Positions 7,926-19,050 are shown, numbered from the stretch's first letter. The stretch is 31,798 nt of DNA from Ophioceras dolichostomum (GCA_003049485.1 PYST01000405.1:1-31798); one strand, 5' to 3'. Notes: a model not told the origin generated them from the sequence alone. Program-made: numbers and translations.

Positions 7926-9922
7926 ATGCGCGGGGACGGCCAGGCTGCGCGGGATGCGGATGACGATTCTGCGGTCGACTTCGTAAGTCATTCTCGGTCC
8001 CTTCCCGCAAGTTGAAACCATCAAGGATTTGTATATGCCAACAAAAATCTACCTTGCGTGTTTGTTTATTATAGGATGTCGGTTCATCGAGATACTCGCT
8101 ACGAGAGAGCATTTTGGAATACCGCATGGAGAATGGGCGGACATATCACCGACTCAGCGAAGGGAGTAAGTTCACCAACAAATTTCCAGTCTTGTCCTCT
8201 CCAGTCCGGTCCCGGTGCCAGTCCAGCCTCCCAATCTGCTGGGTTTGGTGCCCCGCGACGTTCCCAGCCAGCTGGTTCACTCCAGAGAGAGCCAGTCCAG
8301 ACTCCAGCCCGTCCAGTCCAGTCCTGTCTTCTCTCACAAAATTCCCCGCCCCCTCACATCCGATAACTCGGGTTCGCCACCCGACAGGATCTTATCGGAG
8401 TGCTAACCGAACTGTCCCTGCTTGGCTTCGCGGCTGGCTAGAATATGTGCTTCCCAATGATGCTGTAAGGGACCAAACCCCTTTTTACTGCCCTACTTAC
8501 GCCCCCTTTTCCCAATGTCGGCCATCGGGGATGGAAATGGCGTGGTGTTTGGCTGGGCCACTCATCGCAGAAGAGGCATCAGCTGGGAAGTGGGAGCGTG
8601 ATGGGCTGATGCTGATTGTTGATTCCTACTACCCCGCCTGACCCCACCTCCCGTGAAGTCGGAGCAAGAGCGTCTGGAGCTGGTGAACAACCTATACATC
8701 ATCACCTTCGATAACCGGCTATGTCTATGTCCCAAAAATGAAGGCGCCAGGAGGGTTCTGGATTTGGGAACTGGCACTGGCTGTTGGGCTTTGGACTACG
8801 GTGAGTTGATTCTACGGCGAACATCCCGGCCGACGCCAATCACTCGATGCGGCGACCAATGGGCAGATTATCGATGAACACCATCATCACCACCGGGACT
8901 GTCGATGTCTGACTGACCAAAAAACAACAGCGGATGAACATCCCGAGGCTGAGGTATATGGACTCCCCTTCACCTCCAATCACCGATTCCCCTGTTTTCT
9001 CCATACCCCCCTCTCTGAAGAGTACCCCTGCTGGACGTCGTCCCCCGGCTAACGCAGATCATGCGCGGCGCAAAGGTTATCGGTGTGGACCTGAGCCCAA
9101 TACAACCAACCTTGTAAGTCCTGGCCTTGACGGAGGACGCGTACGCGGAACAAGGGGGGTGCTCAGTCGAGCCTAGTCCCCATCGTCGGCACTAACCGAA
9201 GCCTGAACTGCTGCAGTGTTCCCCCAAACCTCCAATTCGTGGTCGACGATCTCGAAAAAGAGTGGATATGGTCAAGGAAATTCGACTTCATCTTCGCCAG
9301 GTGCATGATGGGGTGTTTTGCCAGTTGGGAGACCATCATAGCAAACGTCTTCGAGTTGCGTGTCCCCACTTCTTTTTGCCCTCTCTCTTCCTCGGTAAAA
9401 CTCTCGGGTGCCTTTGTGTCCGCCAGCGGGCGGTGGAACAAACGAACGGCGACTGACAGACGACGCACGCGGCCGTTGGTGGCGCCAAAACCCAACAGAC
9501 ACCTTGAGCCGGGAGGGTACTTCGAGTTCCAAGACACGACGCTGCCCATCAAGTGTGACGACGGCACGCTCCCGGCCGACTCGCCGGTCCTGCGGTGGAC
9601 GGAGCTCCTCATCCAGACCACAGAGACGATCGGGAGGCCGTGCGCCCTGGCGCCGCAGCTCGGGTCCATGCTCGAGCGCGCCGGATTCGAGAACGTCGTC
9701 GTCACCAAGAGGCGCTGGCCGCACGCGCCGTGGCCCCGGGACCGCAGGCTCCGATCGCTCGGTGTCTGGTCGCAGGCCGCGAGCATGTACGACGTCGAGG
9801 CGCTGACGCTTGCACTGTTCACGAGGGTACTGGGGTGGACGCAGGAGGAGACGCTCGAGTTCTGCGAGAGGGTGAGGCAGGACTTCGAGAATCGGGAGAT
9901 CCATGCTTATTGGGATGTGTAA
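7926..9922 (+). CDS. LaeA-like SAM-dependent methyltransferase, about eight exons
   Basis: Proposed exons: 7926-7982, 8075-8165, 8442-8464, 8659-8800, 8931-8953, 9076-9113, 9217-9357, 9499-9922, giving 312 residues in a continuous frame. The product follows the LaeA-like plan: S-S-x-x-S-L-R-E-S-I-L-E-Y-R-M-E-N-G-R-T-Y-H, then K-Y-V-L-P-N-D-A-S-E-Q-E-R-L, SAM motif I V-L-D-L-G-T-G-T-G (about 90-98), D-E-H-P-E-A-E-V-I-G-V-D-L-S-P-I-Q-P-T, P-P-N-L-Q-F-V-V-D-D, then L-E-P-G-G-Y-F-E-F-Q-D. Two exons are only 23 bases. Most donors are GTAAGT/GTGAGT-like. The exon 7 junction is uncertain: its frame is open through the putative intron, and conservation fits a GC donor at 9358. A perfect GTAAGT at 9919 followed by a pyrimidine tract and CAG at 10028 suggests the 3' end could be spliced further. 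Relatives act on small molecules or regulate secondary metabolism; no biosynthetic cluster is adjacent. Confidence 0.85.
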
Positions 9923-12231
9923 GTACACTTCACTTCGACCTTTCTCTTCCCCCGTTCCCTTCGGTGGCCCCGACCTCTGTCCTTTTGGTCCTCTCCTCTC
10001 TCCCAACTCCCTCTCTTTTGTCTGTCAGTGCGAACGCAAAAACGGATATAGGAACACTTATTGACAAGTTTACGGCACGTTGGGTATCTTCGCAGATACT
10101 CTGTATATGGCAGGAAGCCAATGACGCCATCCGCGCCTCCCTCGGTTGGCGGCGTCTGATGAATGATGACCTTTACGAATTTCCTTTCTTGTCGTGGCTG
10201 TCTTTGTACTTGTATCTCGGGAGTCGTCGGCTTTTTGTCTACCTAACTTCGTTCAATGGCGAAAAGATGATGTCGAGCTCGTTCACCAAATCGCCTCGGA
10301 TCCTCTCTGATCTTGTCAAGCACTTGTGCGGCATCGTGTCGCATGCCCCCTCCTCGATGGCGCGAGGTTGACCGATCAAGAAGGTCAGTCCAATCCTCCA
10401 TCTCGTCTTCGCTGTGGCGTCTGACGTTGAGTCGCAATGGTCTGAGTGTCATCGCGGCGCGAGGTCGAGGTAGTGGCTGAGACGTAGCCGAACAGGGAAT
10501 GTGGGAGTGATGGGTCTCAGCCAAGATCGCCGCGTATTCGCGAAGTCGACCAGGTTGACAGGCTTGGAGGGCTCTGCTATGCAACGACATCAACGACGCA
10601 ATGCTAAGTTGACGTCACGTTGATCAAGAGGATTCGACTTGACGTTGGCCAGGCAGAAGCCCTGACCGCTCGCAATTCTGCTTTGGGCAGGAGGCAACGG
10701 GCCTGTCTTGATTCCTCGACACAGGACATCGCAGCTCTTTGGGTTGATCGATATCGGATTGGCGGTTTCCAGAAGCATACACTATGTTCTAGACCCCAAC
10801 GTGCCCACCATCACTCGCATTCCGGGCAGGGAGATTGACTCGGGACGATCGAGACGATGGAAGGACAAAGTGGTGGGTGGGAATGGGCGGGGGAATTATG
10901 GACGCCTCCCTCCCCACGCTTGCCTTGCCTGCCTTGCCTGCACAGGCGAGCTGCCAATAACAAGCTCTAATCAGCTCGAACTAGCCGCCCACTGTCAAGT
11001 CTACTGCGCGGCGAGTTGGCAGCTCAAGTCGCGCCGCGCCCGACTTCCACCAAGACTAGGGACCCTAACCACCACCGTCAGGTCCCTCTCCGCCCGCACA
11101 TGGCACCCACACGGCACTTGACTGAGGTCGCGCTAGGTCGCAGGCGCTGCTGTGACACTACAGTTGGACCTGGACCCTACCAAACGATGCCGGGGCAAAT
11201 CTCCGAAACAGGAAGCTCGTTGTCTGGCGCGATCTGGCGTGATAATCCACGATACCTGCGAGCTCTGAGGCAAGGAGCTTCCGATAGCTCAATCGCAATC
11301 GCTGGCTGGCTGGTCGCGTATTTTTTTGTGGGGACCTGGTAACCTCTCCCCCACCACCCCCTCTCCGCCCACATCCGCCCACAGTTGCAGTCCGCAGTGA
11401 TTGCCGGCGATCAGGGACTCTCCAGGAGAACTTGTTGCTGCGCTGTACAGGGGCAGGGACCAAAGGCAGCAAAATCGTGATTGTGTGTCTGCCGGCGCTA
11501 AGACGGGTGGATCCGTTGCTCGGATTATGTAGGGGATAGAGAGAGCGACTACAACATAACCATCATCAACACAGCCAAGGACTGACGACCCTCTCTGCTC
11601 CTCCCCAACTTCCCCCCTGGCCCACTCCACCGTTCACCGTCACTATCCCTCCCCTGATGTGATCGCTAAAAACTTGCTAATGCCAGCAAACTTCGATGAG
11701 GCTCGTATCGCGGCAGCCGGGGGGATGAAGGTGGTATCAAGGCGAATATGAGAGGGAGAAGGAGGGGGAGGGGAGAGGAGGGCTGCCCGCATCTCGATGG
11801 CATGTGCTGCGAGGTCTACCCTGCCAAGGAACATTCCGGGCCGATATACCTGAAGAGGAAGGAAGCTACTTGTAGCTTGACGATGTTGGCCACTATTTCT
11901 CTCTCAAGGGAGCTCTGCTGCGAACCCATTTCATGACACACGCAAGATCCTGAGGCTGGTTGCGTGGGAATAAAGAAGACGACATCCAACGATGCTGTCT
12001 ATGAGTATAGCGGCGAAGCCACGGCCGCCGGCGACTATAAGAAGCACCAATGTTGCCGGCCGGTGCCGACGACGAGCTCTGAGGACTTTCCCCATCTATC
12101 CTCACCATCCTTCCCCTCTGAGCACGAGTACTTCTCTGCCTCTGGATCAGCACTGCACCCTATCCAGTTCTCCGTGTCCTCTGCCCTGAACACATTCCTT
12201 CTCCGCTCCCGATCCCCGAGACTCGCCAGCC
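9923..12231. other. Intergenic region between methyltransferase and subtilisin genes
   Basis: No gene supported with confidence. 9923-10028 is pyrimidine-rich, free of internal AG and ends in CAG, so it may be a final intron of the methyltransferase. A 116-codon minus frame at 10243-10593 has a protein-like acidic/basic stretch but no family match I recognise. 10918-10943 contains short CTTGCCTTGCCTG repeats. 11750-11785 is a purine-only style tract. A TATA-like CTATAAGA at 12034-12041 lies about 195 bases before the subtilisin ATG and is its likely core promoter. Confidence 0.5.
12034..12041 (+). promoter_or_regulatory. TATA-like element of the subtilisin gene
   Basis: CTATAAGA is followed by a pyrimidine-rich leader to the ATG at 12232. 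Position and orientation fit a fungal core promoter. No experiment supports the start site. Confidence 0.4.
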
Positions 12232-13673
12232 ATGCTCAACCTCAGGAAGCTCGCCGTCTTCTTCGGCGCCATCGTGCCCCTCGTGGCCGGTGCGCCCATC
12301 GAAACCGCCGATATCCCCGACGTAACGAACAAGTACATCGTCACGCTTAAGTCGGGCATTAATACCAGAGACGTCGAGTCCCATCTGAGCTGGGTCGACA
12401 GCGTTCACAAGCGAAGCCTCAGCGCCTCTGCCCTTGCTGGCGTCGAGAAGACGTACGGCATCGACAGCTTCCAGGCCTACGCTGGCACGTTCGATGAGGC
12501 CACCATCGAGGAGATCAAAAACAGCCCGGATGTGCGTCCCTTATCGACTAACACCTTGCCGTTGACCTATGCGCCCCTTACTCTTGATCCTCGACAACCG
12601 TCACCTGAACCAGAACACTAACAACGGCCATAACTTACTTGCCTTCAAATCCACACAGGTCGCCGAAGTCGAAGCCGACTCGATCATGTACCTCTCCGTG
12701 ACCGAGACCCAGACGGGCGCGCCTTGGGGTCTGGGCACCATCTCGAGCCGCAGCTCGGGCAGCACCACGTACCAGTACGACTTGAGCGCCGGCGCGGGCA
12801 CGTACGCGTACGTGGTCGACTCAGGCATCCGCGACACGCACTCCGACTTTGGAGGGCGAGTGACCCTTGCCTACAACCCTAGCGGCGCTGCCTTCACTGA
12901 CACGCTCGGCCACGGCACCCACGTCGCGGGCATCATCGGCGGCGCCACCTACGGCGTGGCCAAGTCGACCAGCCTGCTGGCCGTCAAGGTCTTCGTCGGC
13001 TCCTCGGCGTCGACGTCGGTCATCCTCGACGGCTATAACTGGGCTGTCAACGACATCGTCGGCAAGGGCCGTGCGTCGCGTGCGGCGATCAACCTGTCTC
13101 TTGGTAAGCGAGGCACCGATAGTATCTAGTCGAGAGTCCTCCCCGCACGAGTCTCTTTTTTTACGGAGGAGGAAAGGAAAGGGTACTCGTTCCGGGTGAA
13201 GATTTCGCTAACGACATCCCGCCACAGGCGGCTCCCTCTCAACCGCCTTCAACAGCGCCGTCGAAGCCGCCTACCAGTCCGGCGTCCTGACCGTGGCGGC
13301 GGCCGGCAACGAGAACGTGCTGGCGTCCACCCGCTCGCCGGCCTCCGCGCCCAACGCCCTCACCGTCGGCGCCATCACTTCCGCGTGGGCCGAGGCGTCC
13401 TACTCCAACTACGGCGCCACCGTCGACATCCTCGCTCCGGGGAGCGCCGTGCTCTCGGCATACTACACCAGCGACACCGCCACCGCCTCGCTATCCGGCA
13501 CGTCGATGGCCACCCCCCACGTCGTCGGCCTGGCGTTGTACCTGGCCGCGCTGGAGGACATTAACACGCCGGCGGCGCTGACGGCGAGGATCAAGGAGCT
13601 GGGCACTACTGGGAGTGTCAGCTCGCTGAAGAGCGGGACGCCGAATCTGATTGCTTATAATGGTATTGCTTAG
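12232..13673 (+). CDS. Secreted subtilisin-like serine protease (S8, proteinase K type)
   Basis: Exons 12232-12531, 12659-13103 and 13228-13673 give 396 residues. Signal peptide at about 1-20 (hydrophobic stretch ending L-V-A-G-A-P), then an inhibitor I9-type propeptide (K-Y-I-V-T-L-K-S-G through V-E-A-D-S-I-M), then the peptidase beginning near T-Q-T-G-A-P-W-G-L-G. The catalytic triad is visible: Asp about 154 in Y-V-V-D-S-G-I, His about 185 in L-G-H-G-T-H-V-A-G, Ser about 341 in S-G-T-S-M-A-T-P-H. The oxyanion Asn lies in A-A-A-G-N-E-N. Intron donors are GTGCGT and GTAAGC, acceptors ACAG and CACAG. Length and order match proteinase K-like enzymes. I see no cysteine in the whole translation, so the mature enzyme would lack disulfides. 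Role: extracellular protein breakdown after autocatalytic propeptide removal. Confidence 0.95.
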
Positions 13674-14737
13674 GGAGGGGGCGCTGGTATGGTGAGGGAT
13701 GTGGAGTTGTCTGTTGAGTAAGTGTGAGAGGAGGGGATGTGGAGGCTAGGTCTCAAGGAAGAGTCGGCAATGTTCATATTAGTGCCTGGTGATCTGGGGG
13801 GCCGGAAATGGTGTACATATCCAGTGGCAGTTCTCTCTTGCTACATGGTAGTATCTGCTCAGTACCTGTCCGTTGTCACAGCTCGGTGTGTAGGAAATCT
13901 TGCTCAACGCTGTGATACTTTGGAGGTGGTGAATAATCTCCCGCCCAACCTTAGCGCACAAAGGTTCAACCATACCACGTTACGCTCAGACGGGAAGAGG
14001 AGTGTCGGAAGCTGGCGTGCCCAAGTGCTCAATGTAGAGGAGTCCCACGGTGCAAGGCAGCACAGGTGAGTCGTTCTTGATAGTGCCGGGTTGATTTGTG
14101 CATATGAGTTGATTAATTAATATATGTCCAAATGTTTCTTGTACTTTCAGTTGCCACGACCAGGTATGCAAGTCATATTTGTAGTCGTGCACATAACGTG
14201 CGTTTTTGGCTCCTTATTATATGCATGGCGAAGGCCCCTACGTGCTCTCTCTCGTGCAACCTCGAAAGGGTCAGAATACCGTGTCATCTAGCTCTCGACA
14301 CAGACAAGGAGACAAGCAATTTTAGCCCGATAACCCTGAGCTACCTAGCCCCTAAGCACTCAACACGGATGTGACCCAGACATTCGGCCGACTGTGCTCG
14401 TTTCCGGCCTCTCAAATTTACACACGCAGCTGCGTAGCCGTAGAGGGCCTCCTGCAGCCGCCGTCATGTCCCTCCGTCCAATAGATCTGGTGCGCAACAC
14501 TCCACGACAGTTGCTGCCCGCATCATTGGGCAAGACGGTTGCGGGTCGAAGCAAGAAGAATTTCAGAGAAATCTACACTCGAGAGAAGATTGAGATAAGA
14601 AAGCCGGGCATTGAAATCGTTCTTGGATTTTCTTCCTCAGCTGCTCGGACTCATCCCCCCCTTACTCTACTCGGAGGCACTCACCGCGCCTTCAAGCTCC
14701 TAATTAATACAAGCCCTGCGGCTCTCACATCAAGGCG
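13674..14737. other. Intergenic region between subtilisin and deaminase-fold genes
   Basis: No gene supported. 13674-14100 is the 3' flank of the protease. 14100-14160 is AT-rich (GATTAATTAATATATG). Short open frames at 14132-14374 and 14394-14747 have no recognisable motif. TAATTAATAC at 14700-14709, about 30 bases before the next ATG, may be part of its promoter or leader. Confidence 0.45.
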
Positions 14738-16196
14738 ATGGCATTAGCCTTGGCCCTTCCGGTCCCCGAACTCAACGTGGTTGAGCTGGGCGACGCGACA
14801 TGGCAAGACCTCCAGCAGAAGACGATGCAAAGGCTCTTGCTGCTGGAAGCACTCCTTCGGCCGCAGATGGGATTCCTCGGAGACCAAGCGCGCCGGAGGA
14901 AGTCGAGCAACCGGATTTGCGAAGCTCGCAGGGACTTCCTTGATGGCTTCTCATATCTTTGCGACATCGAGAGAGGCGGCAGCACCGTGACCAGTGCAAT
15001 ACTACAGAGGCGTGGTTCCCGAAACGCGCTGTGGTTGGCCGCCAACGAGGGCATTCGGCCAGAAGTTAAGCAATATGCTCGTCGGATTCTTGTCCTTCTC
15101 AACAACCTCAGGCACGGCGGAGAATGGGTCTGGGAGGAGATCTATCGCCTTGCACTGACCCAATGCTCGCCCCGTCTCCAATCTTACATGGATGGTCTGC
15201 TACGTCCAGCTATCGCGTGCGTCAACAAGCTGGAACAGGGCAGTTGCGGTGAGCCATGGCGACTTCTTGAAATGTGGTCGATACAGGGGGAACTCCGCTG
15301 ACTGATTAATGCCGACAGCTTGCAGCAAGGGTCTCCGACCTGAGCTGATGAGACTAGTGCATCTCTTGCAAGCCTCAAGGACCCCGCGTTTGAGAGACAT
15401 TGTCGATATCTGCCACCAGATGCGGACGGGCGCTTTGAACAGACTGCGGCGCTGCAGGACCACAGCAATTGACGAGTTCGATACAGTCGCTCATCTCATT
15501 TACCGCCTAGGGGCAACTCGACAGGCCGTCGAGGACGTGGTCGCAGGCGTGAAGCAGGTCTCATCACTTCGGACCATCCACTTCATCAACACACTCCCTG
15601 CTCCGGAGGTCCTCACTCTTCGGCAACCAGCTGCAATCACCGATGCTCGGCAGATCTTTCTCGATATCACTCGAGAGTCTACCTACTCGAACCCGAGAGA
15701 CACATCCGTAGCACTGCAGGCCCTGATCGCGCTCGACTGCAAGCCGGCCAAGGACCTCAGCCGGAGGATAGCCAAGCACGCCAACCTCCCCGTCCGCGTT
15801 CACGCAGAGGTGCAGCTCGCCGACTACGCAAGCCGGAAGACAATGGCCTTCGTCGACAGGGACATGTACGTCGGGTGCACCAAGCCGGCCTGCTACTTCT
15901 GCTTCAACTGGATCACCAACCACCAGAAGGGGTTCGAGTCGCCGGCCACCCACCACAAGGTCATATTGGGCTGCCGTGGCCCCGACGACAACCTCACTGT
16001 CACCGGGGAGAATCATCTGAGGCTGATGTACGCCAAGATGTGCTCTCGGGTGGAGCAGGACATCTTCCAGTTCCTCCTCGACCACGAAGGGCGAGACCGG
16101 CGCCCGAGACGCTGCCAGTATATGTCGACCAATGGCACGACTATCCCCCCTAGTCTACCTGCAAGTCTTTCTGCTTTTGCGAGTCTGGCCATATAG
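14738..16196 (+). CDS. Fungal OTT_1508-type deaminase-fold protein
   Basis: Exons 14738-15248 and 15319-16196 (70-base intron, GTGAGC donor, GACAG acceptor, CTGAC/CTGAT branch candidates) give 462 residues. The C-terminal third carries the zinc signature of the cytidine deaminase-like fold: H332-A-E-V-Q-L, then V-G-C-T-K-P, then C362-Y-F-C365 followed by F-N-W-I. The His-Ala-Glu and Cys-x-x-Cys pair would bind zinc and supply the catalytic Glu. This combination, with V-H-A-E-x-Q-L and G-C-x-K-P-A-C, is typical of the OTT_1508-like deaminase family widespread in fungi, whose substrate is unknown. The N-terminal 300 residues are mostly helical-looking with no recognised domain. The zinc-site residues are intact, so activity is possible. 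Family assignment rests on motif recognition. Confidence 0.8.
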
Positions 16197-16548
16197 GATT
16201 TTTTCTCTTCTGTTTCGCGTGTTCAATGTTGCGTTTTCACAAGTGTTATCTGGGAGACTTTTGCTGCCGAGGGGGCCGACTGCCAAGGAAGATTGATGCT
16301 GCTGGTTCTTTCTGGTCGATGGACATTTGGTTTCAAGTCTACTCACTGTTGTAACTTTTGATTTTCAACTTCGGCTTACAGATTGCTCTTTCTCAAACAT
16401 CTCTGCATGCTATTTCTCAGCAAAATAAGTCGTGGGAAAAGGCGCCGTCTAATTTGCCGCCAGGAAGCCGTGAGACCAAGTGGGTGGGGCTTGTGGCATA
16501 TCGCTTATAGTTACGGACACGCGCTCATAGCGTAACGACCAATCACAA
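16197..16548. other. Intergenic, 3' flank of deaminase gene and 5' flank of tRNA
   Basis: T-rich 3' flank of the deaminase-fold gene (TTTTTTCTCTTCTG right after the stop). A CCAAT on the plus strand at 16539-16543 sits just before the tRNA. No open frame with recognisable content. Confidence 0.45.
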
Positions 16549-16619
16549 GCGTGTGTGGTTTAAGGGTAAAATCCATCGTTGCCATCGATGGGCTCCCGGT
16601 TCGAGTCCGGGCACACGCA
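16549..16619 (+). tRNA. tRNA-Gly (anticodon GCC)
   Basis: A 71-base cloverleaf can be drawn by hand. The acceptor stem GCGTGTG pairs with CACACGC (16612-16618), with discriminator A at 16619. The D stem is GTTT/AAAT. The anticodon stem is CATCG/CGATG with a seven-base loop TTGCCAT, placing GCC at the anticodon. The T arm is CCCGG-TTCGAGT-CCGGG. All stems are fully paired and there is no intron. A T-rich stretch beginning within a few bases of the 3' end (TTTCTCTTTTTCTTTT) would terminate RNA polymerase III. Confidence 0.96.
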
Positions 16620-16620
16620 C

Positions 16621-16636
16621 ATTTCTCTTTTTCTTT
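16621..16636 (+). terminator. Pol III terminator tract of tRNA-Gly
   Basis: TTTCTCTTTTTCTTTT immediately follows the tRNA 3' end. Runs of four or more T on the sense strand are the normal RNA polymerase III stop. Confidence 0.7.
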
Positions 16637-17935
16637 TCCTTGCTTCTTTTCTTCTTTTGCTTTTTTCTCTTCTGTTACCTCCTTCTCTCCATTCGTCACT
16701 TCCGACCTCGCCGACACTCCTCGCTGATTGATGCCTCTTTTGATGATACGTGCCTCTCTGTACGCTACCAATATCATTGTGTTTCGCATCCACGGGAGAT
16801 CTTCCCGGCTTCAAAGAACATCAGTCGCTGCCGCATCTGAGCAAACAACAGACGGCGGCCATTCCACTCGCCGAGCCCCGTAACCCACTCCTCCCTTGCC
16901 CGGGAAAACTCCGCACCGAAAGTTGATGAGAATCTGGAGAGCGGCATAGTATTCTCTTTTCCCACTGTTTTTGTGTTTTTCTTCCCTAGTAGCCAAAGCT
17001 TCCCGGCATGCCTGCTATGATCATAGCAGCCGGCTTATTTTCCCGCGTGCCGCCCCCGGCTTCCTTCCGTCCCAAAGATTTTTCTTTTTTTCTCCCGGCA
17101 TCAGTTTCGAAGGGAGGCGACTTCCGGAAGATTCTCACCTGTACAATTTTTCTCTGTTCGCTGAGCCACCGACTATCTGCTGAGCAATTTTGATGGTGGA
17201 GCGCACATTCAGGCAAACCGACGACCTGTCTGTTTATCGCGGACTCGGATCGCAACCGAGGCACTGACAGCGAGCCAGGGAAGTCTTTCCACCATTCACA
17301 TCGCCAATTCGACATACGTGCAATATTGAGAAGCTTCTGACGCCCCATTCCATCTTGTTGTTTTTCCCCCTCGCGATGTCTAGTATCCCATCCGGGGATA
17401 CTCTGAGCTTCCATTTACATGGAAAGTCACGTGGTAACCCCCGACAGATACAGATGCCCCGGCTCTAACTCCGAGGGCCAAGTGAGGTTAATTGCATGAT
17501 GATATTAACAATTGAGCCGAACCCCTCATCCACCCCTGCCCGGCATTTGCGTGCACTGCGCCTGGCTCCAATGTTTCGTGTTTCGCTGACCTGTGCAGCA
17601 GACCTAGGTTAGAAGTCTAGGCCAGGCCGGTCCCGAGGCTCAACGTTGCATCTACAAACCCGTCAGGCGGGAGGAGATCATCATCTGAGCAAGTCTTCCC
17701 CATACCCCATGGGTCTTTCCACATACGCCTGCAAGCTTAGCATCTTGTATCACCGTGGCACTGCCGACCCCAGATTTGAGGGGCCGATTTCCCCGCATCG
17801 TCCAATCTCGCTCTTTCGTCCCAGTGAGACAGCGAGACAGGGAGCCAGATACCAACGAACCCGAGCTCGGCTCCATCCGAAGATCTAGCTCAACCACTAG
17901 ACGAATCCAAATTCTCATCTTAACACGGTCTTGCC
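16637..17935. other. Intergenic region with an 18-bp palindrome
   Basis: No gene supported. A continuation of the T/C-rich sequence runs to about 16690. A perfect palindrome lies at 17012-17029. Open frames at 16986-17414 (minus) and 17652-17918 (minus) lack recognisable motifs. Confidence 0.45.
17012..17029. repeat. Perfect 18-bp palindrome
   Basis: CTGCTATGATCATAGCAG reads identically on both strands with no spacer. It sits in an intergenic region about 0.4 kb downstream of the tRNA. It could be a dimeric regulator site or chance; the sequence alone does not decide. Confidence 0.6.
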
Positions 17936-18355
17936 CTAGCCTCTACTGGGCTGTCCCTCTCTCCGGGACGCCTCATTCTCCGTCTCCTTGCCACGACGCT
18001 TCCGCAATGTTGATTTAAGCCTCGAGGCTCGCGGAAGAAGCTTTGCTAAGTCGCGATAAGCTACGCCCAGTCTCGTGGCGTTCTCGAGAATGCACACCGC
18101 ACAATGCTTGACCTCGTCGCCAAGGTCTGACTGAAGACTGAAGTCATGACCGAGTGAGTAGAGACTCACCTTCTGCCACCCCAACACCAGCAGGCCATTC
18201 TGCCGGGAAGGAGGACCGCTCTTGGTAGGCCGCTTCCCCACATTCCTATCAATCTTGATCAATTTCTGTCCTGTCCAGTCATCACTCTGCCAACCCCAAC
18301 CATCAATAAACGGGCCGCGGCCTCCGTCCAGCCCGTTGAGCCATTTCGTGGCCAT
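17936..18355 (-). CDS. Possible small hypothetical protein (unconfirmed)
   Basis: A 139-codon minus-strand frame beginning M-A-T-K-W-L-N-G-L-D-G-G and continuing with a Trp-rich stretch (I-D-G-W-G-W-Q-S-D-D-W), then a basic C-terminus (L-R-K-R-R-G-K). An internal GTGAGT...TTCAG segment of about 39 bases near 18130-18170 (minus orientation) is a multiple of three and could be a very short intron, so the frame is open either way. I recognise no family. The composition is more protein-like than neighbouring frames, but there is no other support. It may be a relic exon of a larger lost gene. Confidence 0.28.
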   Translation of the reverse strand: MATKWLNGLDGGRGPFIDGWGWQSDDWTGQKLIKIDRNVGKRPTKSGPPSRQNGLLVLGWQKVSLYSLGHDFSLQSDLGDEVKHCAVCILENATRLGVAYRDLAKLLPRASRLKSTLRKRRGKETENEASRREGQPSRG

Positions 18356-19050
18356 TGCCCTGGCTATTCTGCAGAATCAAAGATCCCCGAAATTTCCCCC
18401 TATGATCTTTCAGTGCTCCAAACAAGGGTACGTACCCCCAGGTTGGGGTATCACGACCACGGAAAGGATCATCATTGACCAGTGACCGTCATCTTCCCAC
18501 CCTTTTGCTCCACATGATATCCCGAGAGAGGCCACTACACCCAACCCTGTTTAACCCCGCGATGTTTTGCAATGCTTTTTCCTGGGTCGAGATTATCCTA
18601 ATGAGGACTTCAATATTCTTAATTAACTCTCTGCCAGAGAAGGCCCGTACAATCTCTGATCGAATGTTCGGATGACCTCCCAAGCGAGGCAACCGTTCGT
18701 ATCGAACGGCGCTTCCCCTTGCAGCGAGCGGAGCATGGGAGCTTCTTCCCCGATCAGGGAAGGATAGATCAGAGTGAGAGAGTGAGAAAGGCATTGAGCT
18801 CCCATATGTGTGATGAACTTCGAAGGCAATAGGGTTCCCGCTGGTATAGAAAGCAGCCGAGCCCCCCGGCACCCACACCTTTACAAAAGACGATCCCTTC
18901 CCTTCTGTTCTGTCAGGGGTTCTCCATCAGTACCGCGCCGTTCCGTCGTCTCGCCTGTTCCGGATCTCCCTCCTCGGGGTTTCTTGTTTTCTCTTCAAGT
19001 CAAGATCCACCACACAAGTCCCACCGTGGACATTGGTTTCCTAGCCCACC
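18356..19050. other. Intergenic, upstream region of the GH7 cellobiohydrolase
   Basis: No gene supported; a minus frame at 18489-18878 is without recognised motifs. One GGCTAT hexamer matching the GGCTWW consensus of XYR1/XLR-1-type cellulase activators is at 18362-18367, and isolated matches of this short motif are weak evidence. CTTTACAAAAG at 18879-18889 is a possible TATA-like element about 165 bases before the ATG. The leader after it is pyrimidine-rich. Confidence 0.4.

Noticed and set aside
9595..10371. 258-codon plus frame overlapping the methyltransferase
   Set aside because: Arg/Gly-rich shadow of the last exon for most of its length; only the part after 10029 could be a spliced tail, and that part has no conserved motif.
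10243..10593. 116-codon minus frame downstream of the methyltransferase
   Set aside because: Protein-like in part (E-D-E-M-E-D-W) but unmatched to any family I know, and no promoter or splice support.
7926..16196. Secondary-metabolite cluster centred on the LaeA-like methyltransferase
   Set aside because: No polyketide synthase, NRPS, terpene cyclase, P450, transporter or cluster regulator is visible in the window.
18489..18878. 129-codon minus frame upstream of the GH7 gene
   Set aside because: No recognisable motif, and it overlaps the expected GH7 promoter.
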